Notes: generated by a model not told the origin, from the letters alone. Positions 44,674 through 55,050 are shown, counted from the stretch's first letter. The stretch is DNA of 64,000 nucleotides from Planctomycetaceae bacterium (GCA_041398785.1 JAWKUA010000007.1:236971-300970), one strand, 5' to 3'. A program made the numbers and translations.

Positions 44674-45809
44674 TTCTGTTGACGACCCGAACGCTGCGCC
44701 GTGTTTTCGGCCTGGGAAGGCACAACATCGGACTCGGCTTTTTCCGCGTGAATGGTCATGGCACCGGACATCCCCGGCCGAATCTTCAGGCCCGTGTTTT
44801 CAAATTCCGCCCAGACGCGAAGTTGCTGTTCCAGCAGTTGCACTTCGGGACTGACATGTGTGATTCGGCCGCGAATTTCGCCCAGCGACTGCAGTTCGTC
44901 AGGAAAAGTAATCGTGACAACTCGATCCTGCAGATCCTGCAAAACCAGCGACACGTCGATGTTCCCTTCCACGCGAAGCCGGCTTAACTGAATGACACGA
45001 ACGACGGTGGCGCCGGGTTCGACCCATTCGCCCGGCTTGCGAATGACTTCGGCGACGACACCGTCCATGGGAGCGATCATGCGGCGGCGCGCAAGCGCCA
45101 GTTCCGCCTGCTGCAGTTCCGTGCGGCGGGCGGCGACCGTCAGTTGCAGCAGATCCAGATTCTTCAGTTCCTGCTGCACCAGCAGCTCATGGCGGGCGAT
45201 CGTGGAATTCTGTGCTTCGATTTCCGCTTCGTGGACGCGAGGCTGCAACTGAGCCATGTCGTGGTCGGTATTGGCTTTGTCGACGCTCAGCAGACCTTTC
45301 CTGGCCAGCGTCTCCAGTCTGAGGATTTCCGACGCGGAAACTGCGCTTTCGAATCTGGCTCTCGCGCGCTGAGCGCGTTCGAGTTCCACCTGCGACGTGT
45401 CTCGATCGGTTTCCGCCATTTCGATCAGCGTTCGACTTTCGGCGCCCTTCTGCGAAATCAGCAAGGCCGCCTGCAGCGGTTGCAGAGCCGCACGCACTTC
45501 GGCCAGCCACGCGCGAGCTGTCTCCACGGGAAGCTGGTTGTTGAGCTGCAGTTCCGCTGCCTGCAGATTGACTCTGGCCGTCTCCACGGCGATTTCTTCC
45601 CGGCTGGCATCCAGTCCGGCCAGTGTCTGACCCTGCGTGACGTTCATGCCTTCCGTGACATTCATCGAATCCAGCAGTCCGGGGTCGCGAAACGAAATCT
45701 CACGCTGTTCAATCAGCATGACGGTCACCGGAGAAACGGTGACGGGCAGCAGCGCATCGTCCGCGGCATCGACAGCCTTCACCGCGACGAAGACCAGACT
45801 CACAGCCAA
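44670..45809 (-). CDS. HlyD-family periplasmic adaptor protein, N-terminus possibly shifted
   Basis: 379 residues in frame from a TTG at 45809. The first part (FRDPGLLDSMNVTEGMNVTQ) is the lipoyl half-motif, a long coiled coil follows (about 60-215, VELERAQRARARFESAV), and the second lipoyl half and beta-barrel are RRRMIAPMDGVVAEVIRKPG and LKIRPGMSGAMTIHAEK. The signal peptide is cut short in this frame. An ATG at 45843/45840, preceded by GAGGTG and coupled to the upstream stop, reads MRRHPSILSGI and would join LAVSLVFVAVKAVDA to make a normal leader if one base were restored near 45810. It links the inner-membrane components to a TolC-like channel and is second gene of the export operon. Confidence 0.88.
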   Translation of the reverse strand: MAVSLVFVAVKAVDAADDALLPVTVSPVTVMLIEQREISFRDPGLLDSMNVTEGMNVTQGQTLAGLDASREEIAVETARVNLQAAELQLNNQLPVETARAWLAEVRAALQPLQAALLISQKGAESRTLIEMAETDRDTSQVELERAQRARARFESAVSASEILRLETLARKGLLSVDKANTDHDMAQLQPRVHEAEIEAQNSTIARHELLVQQELKNLDLLQLTVAARRTELQQAELALARRRMIAPMDGVVAEVIRKPGEWVEPGATVVRVIQLSRLRVEGNIDVSLVLQDLQDRVVTITFPDELQSLGEIRGRITHVSPEVQLLEQQLRVWAEFENTGLKIRPGMSGAMTIHAEKAESDVVPSQAENTAQRSGRQQK

Positions 45810-45848
45810 TGCCGGAAAGGATCGAAGGATGTCGTCTCATCATTCACC

Positions 45849-47755
45849 TCAGAACCACGCGAAAGCCTGTTCGCGTGCAAACTCAATCATTTCGCGAAAC
45901 ACCACGAATCCCAGTGACCGCCGACCGCAGTGAATTCTTGCGGTCACGGACGTCCCCGGCCGAAGTTTCGTGGTTTCCAGTTTGTCGATTCCGGCCGTGC
46001 CCCGACAGATCAGCCGGCTGTCCACGACCTCAACGGTGTTTTCCAGCGATTCCAGTGTTGTCTCCCACGACGTTCCCGGCGACATCCGCAGGAAAACCGC
46101 ACGGGCAGTGACGAGCTTTGACCGGCCCGCGCCTGCTGAACGTACCCGACGACATCGTCAGGAATATGCAGTTCCATATGCCATGCGGAATTCCGCGGTA
46201 TGACTTCGAACAGGAAATCGCCTCGTCTGACCGGGCGCGAAAGCAGCTCTTCCTTCAGATTCGCACGATAGACGATGCCGTCGGACTGAGCCTGAACCGT
46301 CAGCCCTTCGCGCTGTTCGGTCAGCAGTTTCATTCTCTGTTCCAGATCCGTGATCCGCTGTTTGACGGCGCTTTCGCCTCCCAGAATCTGGTCCAGCGAA
46401 AGCGTGCCGGACGCGGAGGAGGAGACGGTTCGTGACCGCTGAATCGACGTCAGCCGCACGCGTTCGGTTTCCAGGTTACCGGCGGTCTGCTGCAACTGCA
46501 GATCCAGATCCGGATTTCGCACGCGGACCAGATTCTGTCCCGTCGACACCGCCGACTCGTTGTCCACGCTGAGTTCCTCAACGGTTCCGTCGTGAGGACT
46601 AAAGACACGGTATCGGTCGTCGGGAAACAACTGACCGGTCACTTCAATTTCAAAATCTGTGCGGACAACCAGCATGACCAGCGCGGCCATCAACAGCGCA
46701 GTCAAAAGAATCGTGCGTCGGTTTCCCAGTCGACCCAGCAGTGATGGACGATCAGCAAAGTGCCGGGCACTGGCCAGAGACAACTGGTGCCGCACGAGAG
46801 CCACGGATGGTTCGTCGGGGGGAGTCGTGTCCCCAAAGAGTTCCAGCACCAGACACGCCGGCGCCTGTGTGGCGGACGATACCGGGTTCGTGTCGCCTTT
46901 CGAAACCAGCGGAACGATTCGCACCTGACTGGTGCCGCTCAGCGCCAGAGTTCGCAGAGATTCGCCGGAGACATCCCTGGCCGACGACGCAGAACTTTTT
47001 GCCGTCGGAGCAGTGCGAGCGCAGATCCACGAATCGACATCACTGGAAGACAGGATCGATTCGGCGGACTGCAGGATGGCTCGGCAGATCGGACTGCTTT
47101 CGTCGACGGTATCAACGCCGGACACTGCTGCGATCGTCCAGTGGCCGTTGTGTTTCCGCAGCACCGCAACACGATCGACGTTCAGCAGCGATCGCAGTTC
47201 CGTCGCGGCAGCGATTGCAAACGCATCGCGGCTCTGACATTCGTAAAGTCGATGGCACAGACTCAGCAGCGCGTTGCTGGTCTTCAGCCGGACGCGGAAA
47301 TCGTCCAGCATGACGTTGCGGAATGCTTCGGCCAGACAATCGGTGACGGCAGCTGCGGCTTCGCGAAGCAGCGGTTCCGCCGGTTTGTCGGAAGCAGTGC
47401 GGACTTCCAGCGCCGCCAGGTGATCTTCCGTCAGACGGACGGGAGTGATCAGCAGCACGCCGTTCAGCTTTCGATCCAGTTCGCGCAGCGGCAGCGACTT
47501 TGTCTGACATTCCGAAGTCAGAAACGCGGCCACAGCGTTCGGATAGGCTGTTGTGTGTTCGCCGCACGAACCATCAACGCCCAGCCGGACCGGCCCGTCG
47601 CCGATGGAAACCCACGCCGCACAGCCGGTGACTCCGGCGATTTCGGTCATCGCCGCCGCGGCGGCACGAAACACCACAGCAAACGGAGCGTTTTCGCGAA
47701 TGTGCCGCTCCGCTTCCAGAAGTCGTGCTTCAAATTCGTTCAGCGACCTGGACAT
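45849..47755 (-). CDS. GAF-HlyD membrane protein, apparent frameshift near the C-terminus
   Basis: About 634 residues if a single base is restored. From the ATG at 47755 (MSRSLNEFEARLLEAERHI) there is a GAF-like sensor region (about 20-330; RNVMLDDFRVRLKTSNALLS, LNVDRVAVLRKHNG), one transmembrane helix (RRTILLTALLMAALVMLVV, about 360-378) and a HlyD part (YRVFSPHDGTVEELSVDNES, VRVRNPDLDLQLQQTAGNLE). This frame ends at 46010 in an unlike tail (RFSCGCRRERRGR). The family C-terminus (SKLVTARAVFLRMSPGTS, VVDSRLICRGTAGIDKLETT, RSLGFVVFREMIEFAREQAF) is in the next frame, with the switch at about 46120-46127. It probably senses a small molecule and anchors the adaptor chain. Either an indel in the sequence or a recently broken gene. 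Confidence 0.82.
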
Positions 47756-48158
47756 GGTTCCCGATGCTACGCCGGGAACCCCAGGGTCACAAGATACGAC
47801 TGCCCACGGTCCGCAGAACGTGGCTGAGGGAACGCGGCTCCGCGGCAAAAACTGCCGAAGCATCGATGTCGGAACGGCGTGAGCCCGGAATGAGGCCCGT
47901 TCGATTTGCCGCAATCGTCCAGCGTACCGGAACGTCGTTTTCGGCGTTTACTGCCGCTTCCTTACATTTGGACTTCAGAGAACGTTGTGAGAATCCGGCA
48001 AGTCCGCTGCGCTGCGCATAATCGCTGCAAGCGGACGTGCTGAATGCCGATCATTCTAAAACGACCCGTTCGCCAGGGGACGCTTGCGCGGCTGAACCAC
48101 CCATTGTCCGCCAGCCGAATCCGCCGCGAATGCGAGCCCGGAAAGCCCCAGTCAGAGA
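47756..48158. promoter_or_regulatory. Divergent region between export operon and TolC gene
   Basis: 403 bases between the GAF-HlyD start and the TolC start on opposite strands, so promoters for both must lie here. No repeat or hairpin of note. The shared control region supports one joint transport unit. Confidence 0.5.
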
Positions 48159-50204
48159 ATGGCCATGACTCGACACATCACAGACGGTTCCGCGAGTTCC
48201 GTTCTGCCAATGCCTCACGCGACTCTGATTGTGGGATGCTGCATTGTGAGCTGTCTGGTTACGGCCGGCGGCTGTGTCTCCCGGGATGTGCTGAAGGAGA
48301 CGATCGCGAACGACACGGTGAAGGTTGATTCGATCTCATCGCGCGTCGACAACTTCCAGCCGGAAGTCTTTTCGGACGTGCATATTTCGACCCCGTTTAC
48401 TCCCCGCCAGCGTCCGAATTATGACGCGATCGTTTACGAAGACGTCACGCTGGATTCGGTGCTGTCAATCGCAATGTCCAACAGTCAGGTGCTTCGCGAC
48501 CTTGGCGGTACGATGCTGCGAAGTCCGGATGCTCTGGCCACGCGGTTTACGATGCCGCTGCAGCAGACGGATCCCCGGTTCGGCATGGAAGCCGCTCTTG
48601 CCGCGTTCGACGCTCAGTTCGCCATGTCCGGGTACTTCAACAACAACGACCAGACCTACAACAACTCCTTTTTTTCCGGCGGGACCAACACGTTCCGGCA
48701 GGACCTGCACAATTACAACGCGGAACTGTCCAAAGCAACGGCGACCGGTTCCCGTCTGGCGCTTCGCAGCGTTTCCAGGTATGACTCAAACAACGCACCG
48801 GGCAACCTGTTTCCCAGCGCGTTTGATACGTACCTGGAAGGCGAACTGCGTCAGCCGCTGCTGCAGGGCGGTGGAGTTCAGTTCAACCGAATTGCCGGTC
48901 CCGGCAGTACTCCCGGTGTTTACAATGGGATCCTCCTGGCTCGCGTCAACAACGATATTTCACAGGCGGACTTCGAAATCGCCGTGCGTGATTACGTTAG
49001 CAACGTGATCAACGCCTATTGGGACCTGTACTTTGCCTATCGCGACCTGGACGCCAGAACGCGCGCGATGAATCGAGCTCTGGACGCGTGGAAGCGTCTG
49101 GAAGCCAACAAGGACGAAGAAAGCGGAGCCCGCATTGCCCTGGCTCGCGAACAGTACTACCGCTTCAAGGCGGAAGTTGATGAATCCATCTCCGGTCGAA
49201 ATCTTCAGGGCACGCAGACTCGCAACGGCAGCACCGGCGGAACTCTGCGAGGCACGGAAGGCGTCCAGGTGGCGGAACGGCGGCTGCGGCTGCTGACCGG
49301 CATGGCCGTCGCCGACGGACGCATGCTGCGCCCGATTGATGAACCGGAACAGGCACCGATTCTGTTCGACTGGGATGCCGTCACCAATGAAGCGGTGGCC
49401 GTCCGACCGGAACTGCGAAAGCAGCAGTTGCGAGTTCGGCAGCGTGAAATGGAACTGCTGGCCGCCCGGAACTTTCTGGCGCCGCGACTGGATGCCGTCG
49501 GCAAGTACCGCTTCCGGGGATTCGGCGGAGACCTGATCAACCAGGGCGGCAATCAGGCGGGAATGCTGCCTTCGTCCGCCGTCGGCAACATGCTGACCGG
49601 CCAGTTGCAGGAATGGCAGGTCGGCTTCGAATTCACGGTGCCGATCGGATACCGCCGTGCTCACCTGGCCGTCACCAACGCGGAACTGATGCTGTCCAGG
49701 GCACGAGTGCTGCAGCGTGAACAGCAGAAGGCCGTCGTGCATGATCTTGTCAACGCCGTTGCCGACGCGGAACGTGCTCACGAAGCCTGCGAAAACAACA
49801 TGAACCGCTACCTGGCGGCCCGCGAAGTTCTGAAGGCGTACGAAGTCAAGGAAGAGGCGGGACAGGATCTGGACATCGATCGGCTGCTGGATGCTCAGCG
49901 ACGCGCGCTGGAAGCGGAGATCCGTTACTTCCAGTCAAAGGCCGAATACGCTCTGGCGCTGAAGAATGTCCACTTCGAAAAAGGCAGTCTGATGTCCGCC
50001 AACAACCTGGGCATCGTCGACGGCAACTCGTCGATGGTCATCGGCAGCACGGATGTCGAATCAGTCGGCGAACAGCCGCCTCAGGTGCAGCTCGCTCAGG
50101 CGGAATCTCCGGAACCGGAACCGGCCGGCGAACAGCCTGCCGACGACAGCGCAACGTCGGGAAAAGTCCGACTCGTTTCCGCCAGCAGCGACATCGACGA
50201 ATAG
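48159..50204 (+). CDS. TolC-like outer membrane efflux lipoprotein
   Basis: 681 residues with a lipoprotein signal peptide; lipobox VTAGGC at about residue 39, acylated Cys. The body is a TolC/OEP trimer-type fold: VTLDSVLSIAMSNSQVLRDL and RDYVSNVINAYWDLYFAYRD in the first repeat, AVAVRPELRKQQLRVRQREM and AVVHDLVNAVADAERAHEAC in the second, with alternating long helices and barrel strands (ALAAFDAQFAMSGYFNN, GNMLTGQLQEWQVGFEFTVP). The tail is acidic (PEPEPAGEQPADDS). It is the outer-membrane channel for the divergent HlyD operon. No ABC, RND or MFS pump is next to it. Confidence 0.92.
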   Translation: MAMTRHITDGSASSVLPMPHATLIVGCCIVSCLVTAGGCVSRDVLKETIANDTVKVDSISSRVDNFQPEVFSDVHISTPFTPRQRPNYDAIVYEDVTLDSVLSIAMSNSQVLRDLGGTMLRSPDALATRFTMPLQQTDPRFGMEAALAAFDAQFAMSGYFNNNDQTYNNSFFSGGTNTFRQDLHNYNAELSKATATGSRLALRSVSRYDSNNAPGNLFPSAFDTYLEGELRQPLLQGGGVQFNRIAGPGSTPGVYNGILLARVNNDISQADFEIAVRDYVSNVINAYWDLYFAYRDLDARTRAMNRALDAWKRLEANKDEESGARIALAREQYYRFKAEVDESISGRNLQGTQTRNGSTGGTLRGTEGVQVAERRLRLLTGMAVADGRMLRPIDEPEQAPILFDWDAVTNEAVAVRPELRKQQLRVRQREMELLAARNFLAPRLDAVGKYRFRGFGGDLINQGGNQAGMLPSSAVGNMLTGQLQEWQVGFEFTVPIGYRRAHLAVTNAELMLSRARVLQREQQKAVVHDLVNAVADAERAHEACENNMNRYLAAREVLKAYEVKEEAGQDLDIDRLLDAQRRALEAEIRYFQSKAEYALALKNVHFEKGSLMSANNLGIVDGNSSMVIGSTDVESVGEQPPQVQLAQAESPEPEPAGEQPADDSATSGKVRLVSASSDIDE

Positions 50205-50371
50205 CCCCTGACCCGGAAAACAGCGGCGACGTGCGCCTGATCGGACGGCGTCTGGCGCGTCGGCGGAAGTTGCCGGTTTGGTCGGGCAGGTGACAGGAAA
50301 AACGAACGGCGCGGATGATCGACGTCGTTTTCGTGAGGTTTTTCGTCCGCCGTTCTGCGACACTGGTGGAC

Positions 50372-51322
50372 ATGAATCTGCTGCTTCGAATGATTCGCGG
50401 TCCCCAGGTCGGCAGTTGCCGAGTGCTTCAGATTGGGCAGAGCGCGCTGATCGGATCGTCGGAACTGTGCGACTTTTCGGTGGCTCCGGCCATGATGGGG
50501 AATCCGCAGTTTCTGGTCCGCTGCACTCAGGATAGCTGCACCGTTCAGAACGTGTTTCCCGCGGTGAAGCTGAAGGTGAACGGTGTCGGCACGACTCAGA
50601 AGCAGCTTTCCGACGGTGATGTCATCGGAGTCGGTGACTGCGAGTTTATCGTCAAGATTCGCGGGCTGGTCAGCCGGCTGCAGAAGCTTCGAATTCCGCT
50701 GGTGGGAACGGCGGAGTTCACTCAGGAATTTTCGCAGACCCTGAACGCTCGCCGACCCGACCACACAATTCGCGAAACCACAAGAGCGACGATTCATCCT
50801 TCGTTCTGGTCAGATTCAGTCCGCATGAGACATCGCGGAGCGGGCGTCCCTTCCGAATCCGTGGTCCGCGCCTGCTGCGGTCAACGGACGGCGTCGGTCA
50901 TCGTCGACACGGATGCCGTTTCGCAGATTTCGCTGTTGCAAAAGGACCTTGCTCGAAGGAAAGACCTGTGCCCGATTCTGGCGGCCAATGACAACGCAAC
51001 GCTTTGCATTCTGGATGGACTGTCGGAATCTGAGCGGACGGCTGTCCTTCACGAACTGTGGCCGTCGGGCAGCGCGATGCTGGTGATTGCTGTCGATCCA
51101 TCGGCGACCTGTCGCGACAACCTGCTGCGATCGTCGCTATGGCAGAACCGAACGGTCACGCAGGTTTCGCAGACCCTGCTGAAGGGCTCGCTGGCTCTGC
51201 GCGAAGGTGTCTTCCGCTATCTGGACCTGATCCTGCTTCCGACGGATTCCGGCTGGCTGCTGCTGTCGTCCACGCGTCTGCAGCCGCTGGACGAAATGGC
51301 TGCCGCCGCAGTTTCGAACTGA
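50372..51322 (+). CDS. FHA-like domain protein with unknown C-terminal region
   Basis: 316 residues from the ATG at 50372 (MNLLLRMIRGPQVGSCRVLQ); the frame is open from 50315 but that part is unrelated. Residues 1-95 look like a degenerate FHA domain: IGSSELCDFSVAP, then KVNGVGTTQKQLSDGDVIGV. The conserved Arg is replaced by Ser (LIGSSE) and there is no S-x-x-H. A linker (about 100-165) rich in Arg/Thr is followed by a region of about 150 residues (CPILAANDNATLCILDGLSE, SGSAMLVIAVDPSATC, GSLALREGVFRYLDLILLPT) that I do not recognise. Follows the TolC gene by 167 bp. Phosphopeptide binding is doubtful given the substitutions. Confidence 0.75.
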   Translation: MNLLLRMIRGPQVGSCRVLQIGQSALIGSSELCDFSVAPAMMGNPQFLVRCTQDSCTVQNVFPAVKLKVNGVGTTQKQLSDGDVIGVGDCEFIVKIRGLVSRLQKLRIPLVGTAEFTQEFSQTLNARRPDHTIRETTRATIHPSFWSDSVRMRHRGAGVPSESVVRACCGQRTASVIVDTDAVSQISLLQKDLARRKDLCPILAANDNATLCILDGLSESERTAVLHELWPSGSAMLVIAVDPSATCRDNLLRSSLWQNRTVTQVSQTLLKGSLALREGVFRYLDLILLPTDSGWLLLSSTRLQPLDEMAAAAVSN

Positions 51323-51417
51323 CTGCGCGCGATTGCGGGTTGAGTCGTCGAAGCGGCGTGACACGGATCAGCCGTCGTGCGCGTCGGGCGAAGATGAAAG
51401 CGAACGACGTCGCGCTG

Positions 51418-54400
51418 TTACGGAACAACCGTGCTTAGCGGATTGCGCCAGACGATCGCGGTTCCGTCGTCGCTGGATGTCGCAATCACACCGTTGCGAG
51501 ACAGAGACACGTCCGTAATCGCTGCTCGGTGGGCGTCCAGAAATTCCGGCTGCGGGGCCAAAAACCGGTAGGCCATGTGAGCTTCCGCGACGCCGGGTTC
51601 GTCGCGGGGATGCCAGTTCCAGATGATGGCAGCTCCGTCGTCGCCGGTGGTGACAAGGTAAGGAGATTCGGGTTCCGGCACGAAGTCCACGCCCGTGATG
51701 CCGCCGGCACCGTGACCGGAAAACATCGTGTGGACTTGAAAACTGCCGGCCTGCGGATCCCACGCCATCACCAATGCGACGCTTGCCCCGGAACTGCCGT
51801 ATTGCCCGCCCAGAGCGATGTGGGAGCCGTCCGGGCTGACCGCTCCACACGCAGGCAGCAGCGGTCCCTGTTCGTCGGTTCCCGCGGGAAGTGAAATCGG
51901 CACCGCGGACAGGTCAGCGGGATTCACCAGAAAGGCGCTGTCTTCGGAAACCGCCAGGATCCGTGACGCGTCGCTGAACCAGCGGACATCACGAACCGGC
52001 TTCTCGCTCAGTTCGACACCGTTACCTGATCGAGTCAGCAGTTTGGAATCCGGATCCCAGGTCCACAGCCGGAGAGCGCCATCGGTGCCGCCGCTGGCAA
52101 GGCGGAAGTCGTTTTCGCCGGGAGCGAACTCCATGCGAGTCGTCTGTCGTCCGTGAGGCGCGTCCTGCTTAAACAGCGACTGCCCGAAGGCTTCGCTGGA
52201 TTCCAGAGCGTTAAAGATTCGAATCGCGCTGCTGCCGACGGCAATGAAGCGATGTTGTGGATCGTGCGACATGGCCACTGTCGTCGCGATCTCCTGCGGA
52301 CGAAAACTGCCCGCGTATTGGTACGTCGTCAGGTCCCACAGATAGGCGGCGTTGCCGTCGAACGTGGCCAGGTATTCCGGTCCGTCAGCCGCGTCGGGAT
52401 TGCGATCGTGAAACACGGCGTCCGAAATCCCGGTGTGGCTGCTCTTCAGAAACTTCTGCACCTTCCAGTCGGCGGTGTCGATGATGTTCATGTGATCGTC
52501 GGCGACCACGACAACAAGTCGTTCATCGGGCGACCACGACATGGACGAAATGGACTGGACAGGCTTCCCGTCCGGGCTGGCCAGCCGAATCGCTCCCAGC
52601 CGCTGCGACTGATCCGTGTTCCAGACGACGACGTTATAGCTGGTTTCCCGGTCGCCCGATTTGTCGCTCTTCTTCGCGCCGAAGGTGACGGTGACGCTCA
52701 GGAACTGATCTCCCGACGGAGCGACAGCAATGCGGTCAATCGACGATCGGCCCGCCCCTTTGTAGTTCGTTTCAAGCCGGATGGTGGCCGGTTCAGACGG
52801 GGAAAGCTGCTGAACATTCCACAGTTTGATTTTTCCATCCAGACCCGCTGACAGCAGCCTCCGGGAATCGATCCATTCCAGACCGCTGACGATCGTGTCC
52901 TTATCGTGAGCACTAACGCTGGCCAGCATCTCTCCCGTCGAGCGCGACCATACCGCGACGCGGCCGTCGCGGGCTCCGCTGGCGATCGTTTCACCGTCGG
53001 GCGACACCGACAGGCTGGTGACCAGTCCGGTGTGAAAGCCGGTGACTTCACGAACAAGCTCCGGCTGGTCGCCGGTCAGCAACTGATGAACGTTCCAGAT
53101 TCCAAAGCCGTAGTTGCTGTTGTCGGCGGATTCCAGCGATGTGACCAGGATTTCTCCGTCGGCCGACGATGCCACGGCGTTGATCAGACCCAGATTCGTC
53201 AGACGCGTCTTTTCGATGCCCAGGCCGGGCTGAGACGGATCGGCCTGCCACAGACACACACTTCCGTCGTAACTGCTGGTCATCAGCAGTGACTGATTCG
53301 GCGGAAGAAACTTCAGCCGCGAGACATTGAACCGATGACCTTCTTCGAACAGGCGGCCGCGTTCATGACACGGTTTTTTTTTGGACGCTTCCGCGACCGG
53401 GATGCCGTCCGTGGAACTCCAGATCAGAGCCGTCCCGTTGGCGCCGCCCGTGGCGACGCGTGAACCGTCCGCGGTCAGTTCGACCGATCGAACGCCGCCG
53501 CGCAGGATGCGTTCGTTGCCGACGTTCAGTTCGATATACGGACCCTGCGGCTGCCTGGCCGGAAGTTCCGTCAGCAGATACCGCCTGGCACTCGCCGATC
53601 GACGGAGGTTCGTGACGGGCTGTTCGCCGGCGGCGGGCCGTCGTTCTTCGTTCTGCGCGGCGGCCGGAGGTTCGGTCGTGCGACTGCGAAACAGCCGGTC
53701 GATCTCATCCTGATACTGACCATAGTTTCGCCAGTCCCACATGCGAGCGTAGCGGTCTTTTCCCGTCGACAGCACCGTGGAACCATTCGCGCCAAGGAAT
53801 GCAGCCGACGTCACGGCCGCTCCATGGCCCTTCAGTGTTTCGAGCAGAGTGACACTCAACTGCCCGGCCGTTGAGCGGGAACTCCAGACGCAAACGGTGC
53901 GGTCGTCAGACGCAGTGACAAACTGCGATCCGTCAGCAGAGAATTCAATCGAATTCACGGGCCGGCTGTGCTCACTTTTCAGAACCCAGCCGTTGTTCGA
54001 TTTCCGCGGCGACAGAAATGGAAAGCTGTCGTCATCGGATCGCGGCAGAATCAGCAGGTCGCCGTTGCGAGAATTTCCAATCACCAGAATGCTGCCGTCG
54101 GGAGAGACCTTCATGATTTTCGGCGGACGGCTGGTCTCCGTGTCGTACTGCAACTGCCGAAGCTGCTCCGCTTCCGCCGAACCGCGAGCTGACAGGTCGA
54201 GTGCCAGTACCAGAGCTGACCGATTCAAACGCGACGCGGCGATCAGCAGCGTGTTCGAACCGGGAAGCAACTGCAGCGACCGGATTTCTGTCCGCGTTTC
54301 CGGTGACGCGGCCTGGAACGTCCATGCCGGCGTATCCGCTCCGTTTTGCCAGGCGACGATTCGCCCGCGAGTATCGCCGGTGATGAACAATCCGCCGCCG

Positions 54401-54555
54401 GCTTCCACGGCCGTCAGGTTTGCCAAAACAGTCTGTTCATGTGCCAGCGTTCGATGTTCGCCGGTGGCGTAGTTCCAGACATGCAGAGTCTGACCGGCCG
54501 TGGCCAGCACCGTCGACTGATCCGCCAGCAACCGCAGATCGGTGACGGCTGACAT
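51418..54555 (-). CDS. WD40 propeller part of kinase-WD40 protein
   Basis: 1045 residues, no signal peptide, entirely beta-propeller. At least a dozen WD-type ends are visible, for example VCVWSSRS, YARMWDWRN, VCLWQAD, FGIWNVH, VAVWSRST, IKLWNVQ, VVVWNTDQ, AYLWDLTT, LRLWTWDPD, AIIWNWHP and AIVWRNPL, enough for two propellers. The apparent start (MSAVTDLRLLADQS) lies inside the first repeat, so the true N-terminus is upstream in other frames. In planctomycetes such propellers are usually the C-terminal half of a membrane Ser/Thr kinase. The kinase part lies upstream on the same strand (55226-57376), with a shifted coiled coil between. WD repeats here are probably a protein-binding sensor domain. 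Confidence 0.85.
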   Translation of the reverse strand: MSAVTDLRLLADQSTVLATAGQTLHVWNYATGEHRTLAHEQTVLANLTAVEAGGGLFITGDTRGRIVAWQNGADTPAWTFQAASPETRTEIRSLQLLPGSNTLLIAASRLNRSALVLALDLSARGSAEAEQLRQLQYDTETSRPPKIMKVSPDGSILVIGNSRNGDLLILPRSDDDSFPFLSPRKSNNGWVLKSEHSRPVNSIEFSADGSQFVTASDDRTVCVWSSRSTAGQLSVTLLETLKGHGAAVTSAAFLGANGSTVLSTGKDRYARMWDWRNYGQYQDEIDRLFRSRTTEPPAAAQNEERRPAAGEQPVTNLRRSASARRYLLTELPARQPQGPYIELNVGNERILRGGVRSVELTADGSRVATGGANGTALIWSSTDGIPVAEASKKKPCHERGRLFEEGHRFNVSRLKFLPPNQSLLMTSSYDGSVCLWQADPSQPGLGIEKTRLTNLGLINAVASSADGEILVTSLESADNSNYGFGIWNVHQLLTGDQPELVREVTGFHTGLVTSLSVSPDGETIASGARDGRVAVWSRSTGEMLASVSAHDKDTIVSGLEWIDSRRLLSAGLDGKIKLWNVQQLSPSEPATIRLETNYKGAGRSSIDRIAVAPSGDQFLSVTVTFGAKKSDKSGDRETSYNVVVWNTDQSQRLGAIRLASPDGKPVQSISSMSWSPDERLVVVVADDHMNIIDTADWKVQKFLKSSHTGISDAVFHDRNPDAADGPEYLATFDGNAAYLWDLTTYQYAGSFRPQEIATTVAMSHDPQHRFIAVGSSAIRIFNALESSEAFGQSLFKQDAPHGRQTTRMEFAPGENDFRLASGGTDGALRLWTWDPDSKLLTRSGNGVELSEKPVRDVRWFSDASRILAVSEDSAFLVNPADLSAVPISLPAGTDEQGPLLPACGAVSPDGSHIALGGQYGSSGASVALVMAWDPQAGSFQVHTMFSGHGAGGITGVDFVPEPESPYLVTTGDDGAAIIWNWHPRDEPGVAEAHMAYRFLAPQPEFLDAHRAAITDVSLSRNGVIATSSDDGTAIVWRNPLSTVVP

Positions 54556-54874
54556 TCGCCGGCAACTGCAGTGATTGATCGGGATCTGCCGGGAATTCTC
54601 CGGAGGCAGTGGGCTTCCAGACGGTCAGGTTGTTTTCGCGATCACACCAGACAACGACGGAACCATCCGGGCTGACTCGCTGGAACTCGATCGACGATTC
54701 CTGCTGCTGTGTTCGCCGCTGCAACTGATCACGCTGAGCTTCGAGTTCCCGGCGGCGAGTCTGCACGGCTTCCGGATCGAGGATCTGGCTGGCGGGCCCG
54801 TCCAGAACCTTCAGCAACTGATCGATTTCGGCGATGGCGGTATCGTATTTCCGTTCGACCGTGTAAGTGCTCAC
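54437..54874 (-). pseudogene. Coiled-coil/first WD repeat fragment of kinase-WD40 locus
   Basis: Fragment STYTVERKYDTAIAEIDQLL to EFPADPDQ in one frame, after which the reading frame must change (about 54570-54590) to continue into the WD40 ORF. It carries the last coiled coil (RRRELEAQRDQLQRRTQQQE) and the first propeller strand (VSPDGSVVVWCDRENNLTVW). It is a clear join between kinase and WD40 parts, broken by frameshifts at both ends. Confidence 0.7.
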
Positions 54875-55050
54875 AACTGCTCGGTTCTTTTCAAATCTCC
54901 GCCTGACTCAGCCAGCCGCTCGGCTTGTACCTGCAGCTCTTCGCCGCGTCCGCAGCGGCCTGCGCATTCTTCAGTTTGACTTTCGCTTCCTCGAGCCAGT
55001 TTGTCCTGAACTTCCATGAGCTGATCGGTCATGCCATCATCACTTTCGTG

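Noticed and set aside
50372..51322. Type VI secretion-linked FHA protein
   Set aside because: No tss genes in the window and the FHA phosphothreonine-binding residues are degenerate, so no secretion-system label was given.
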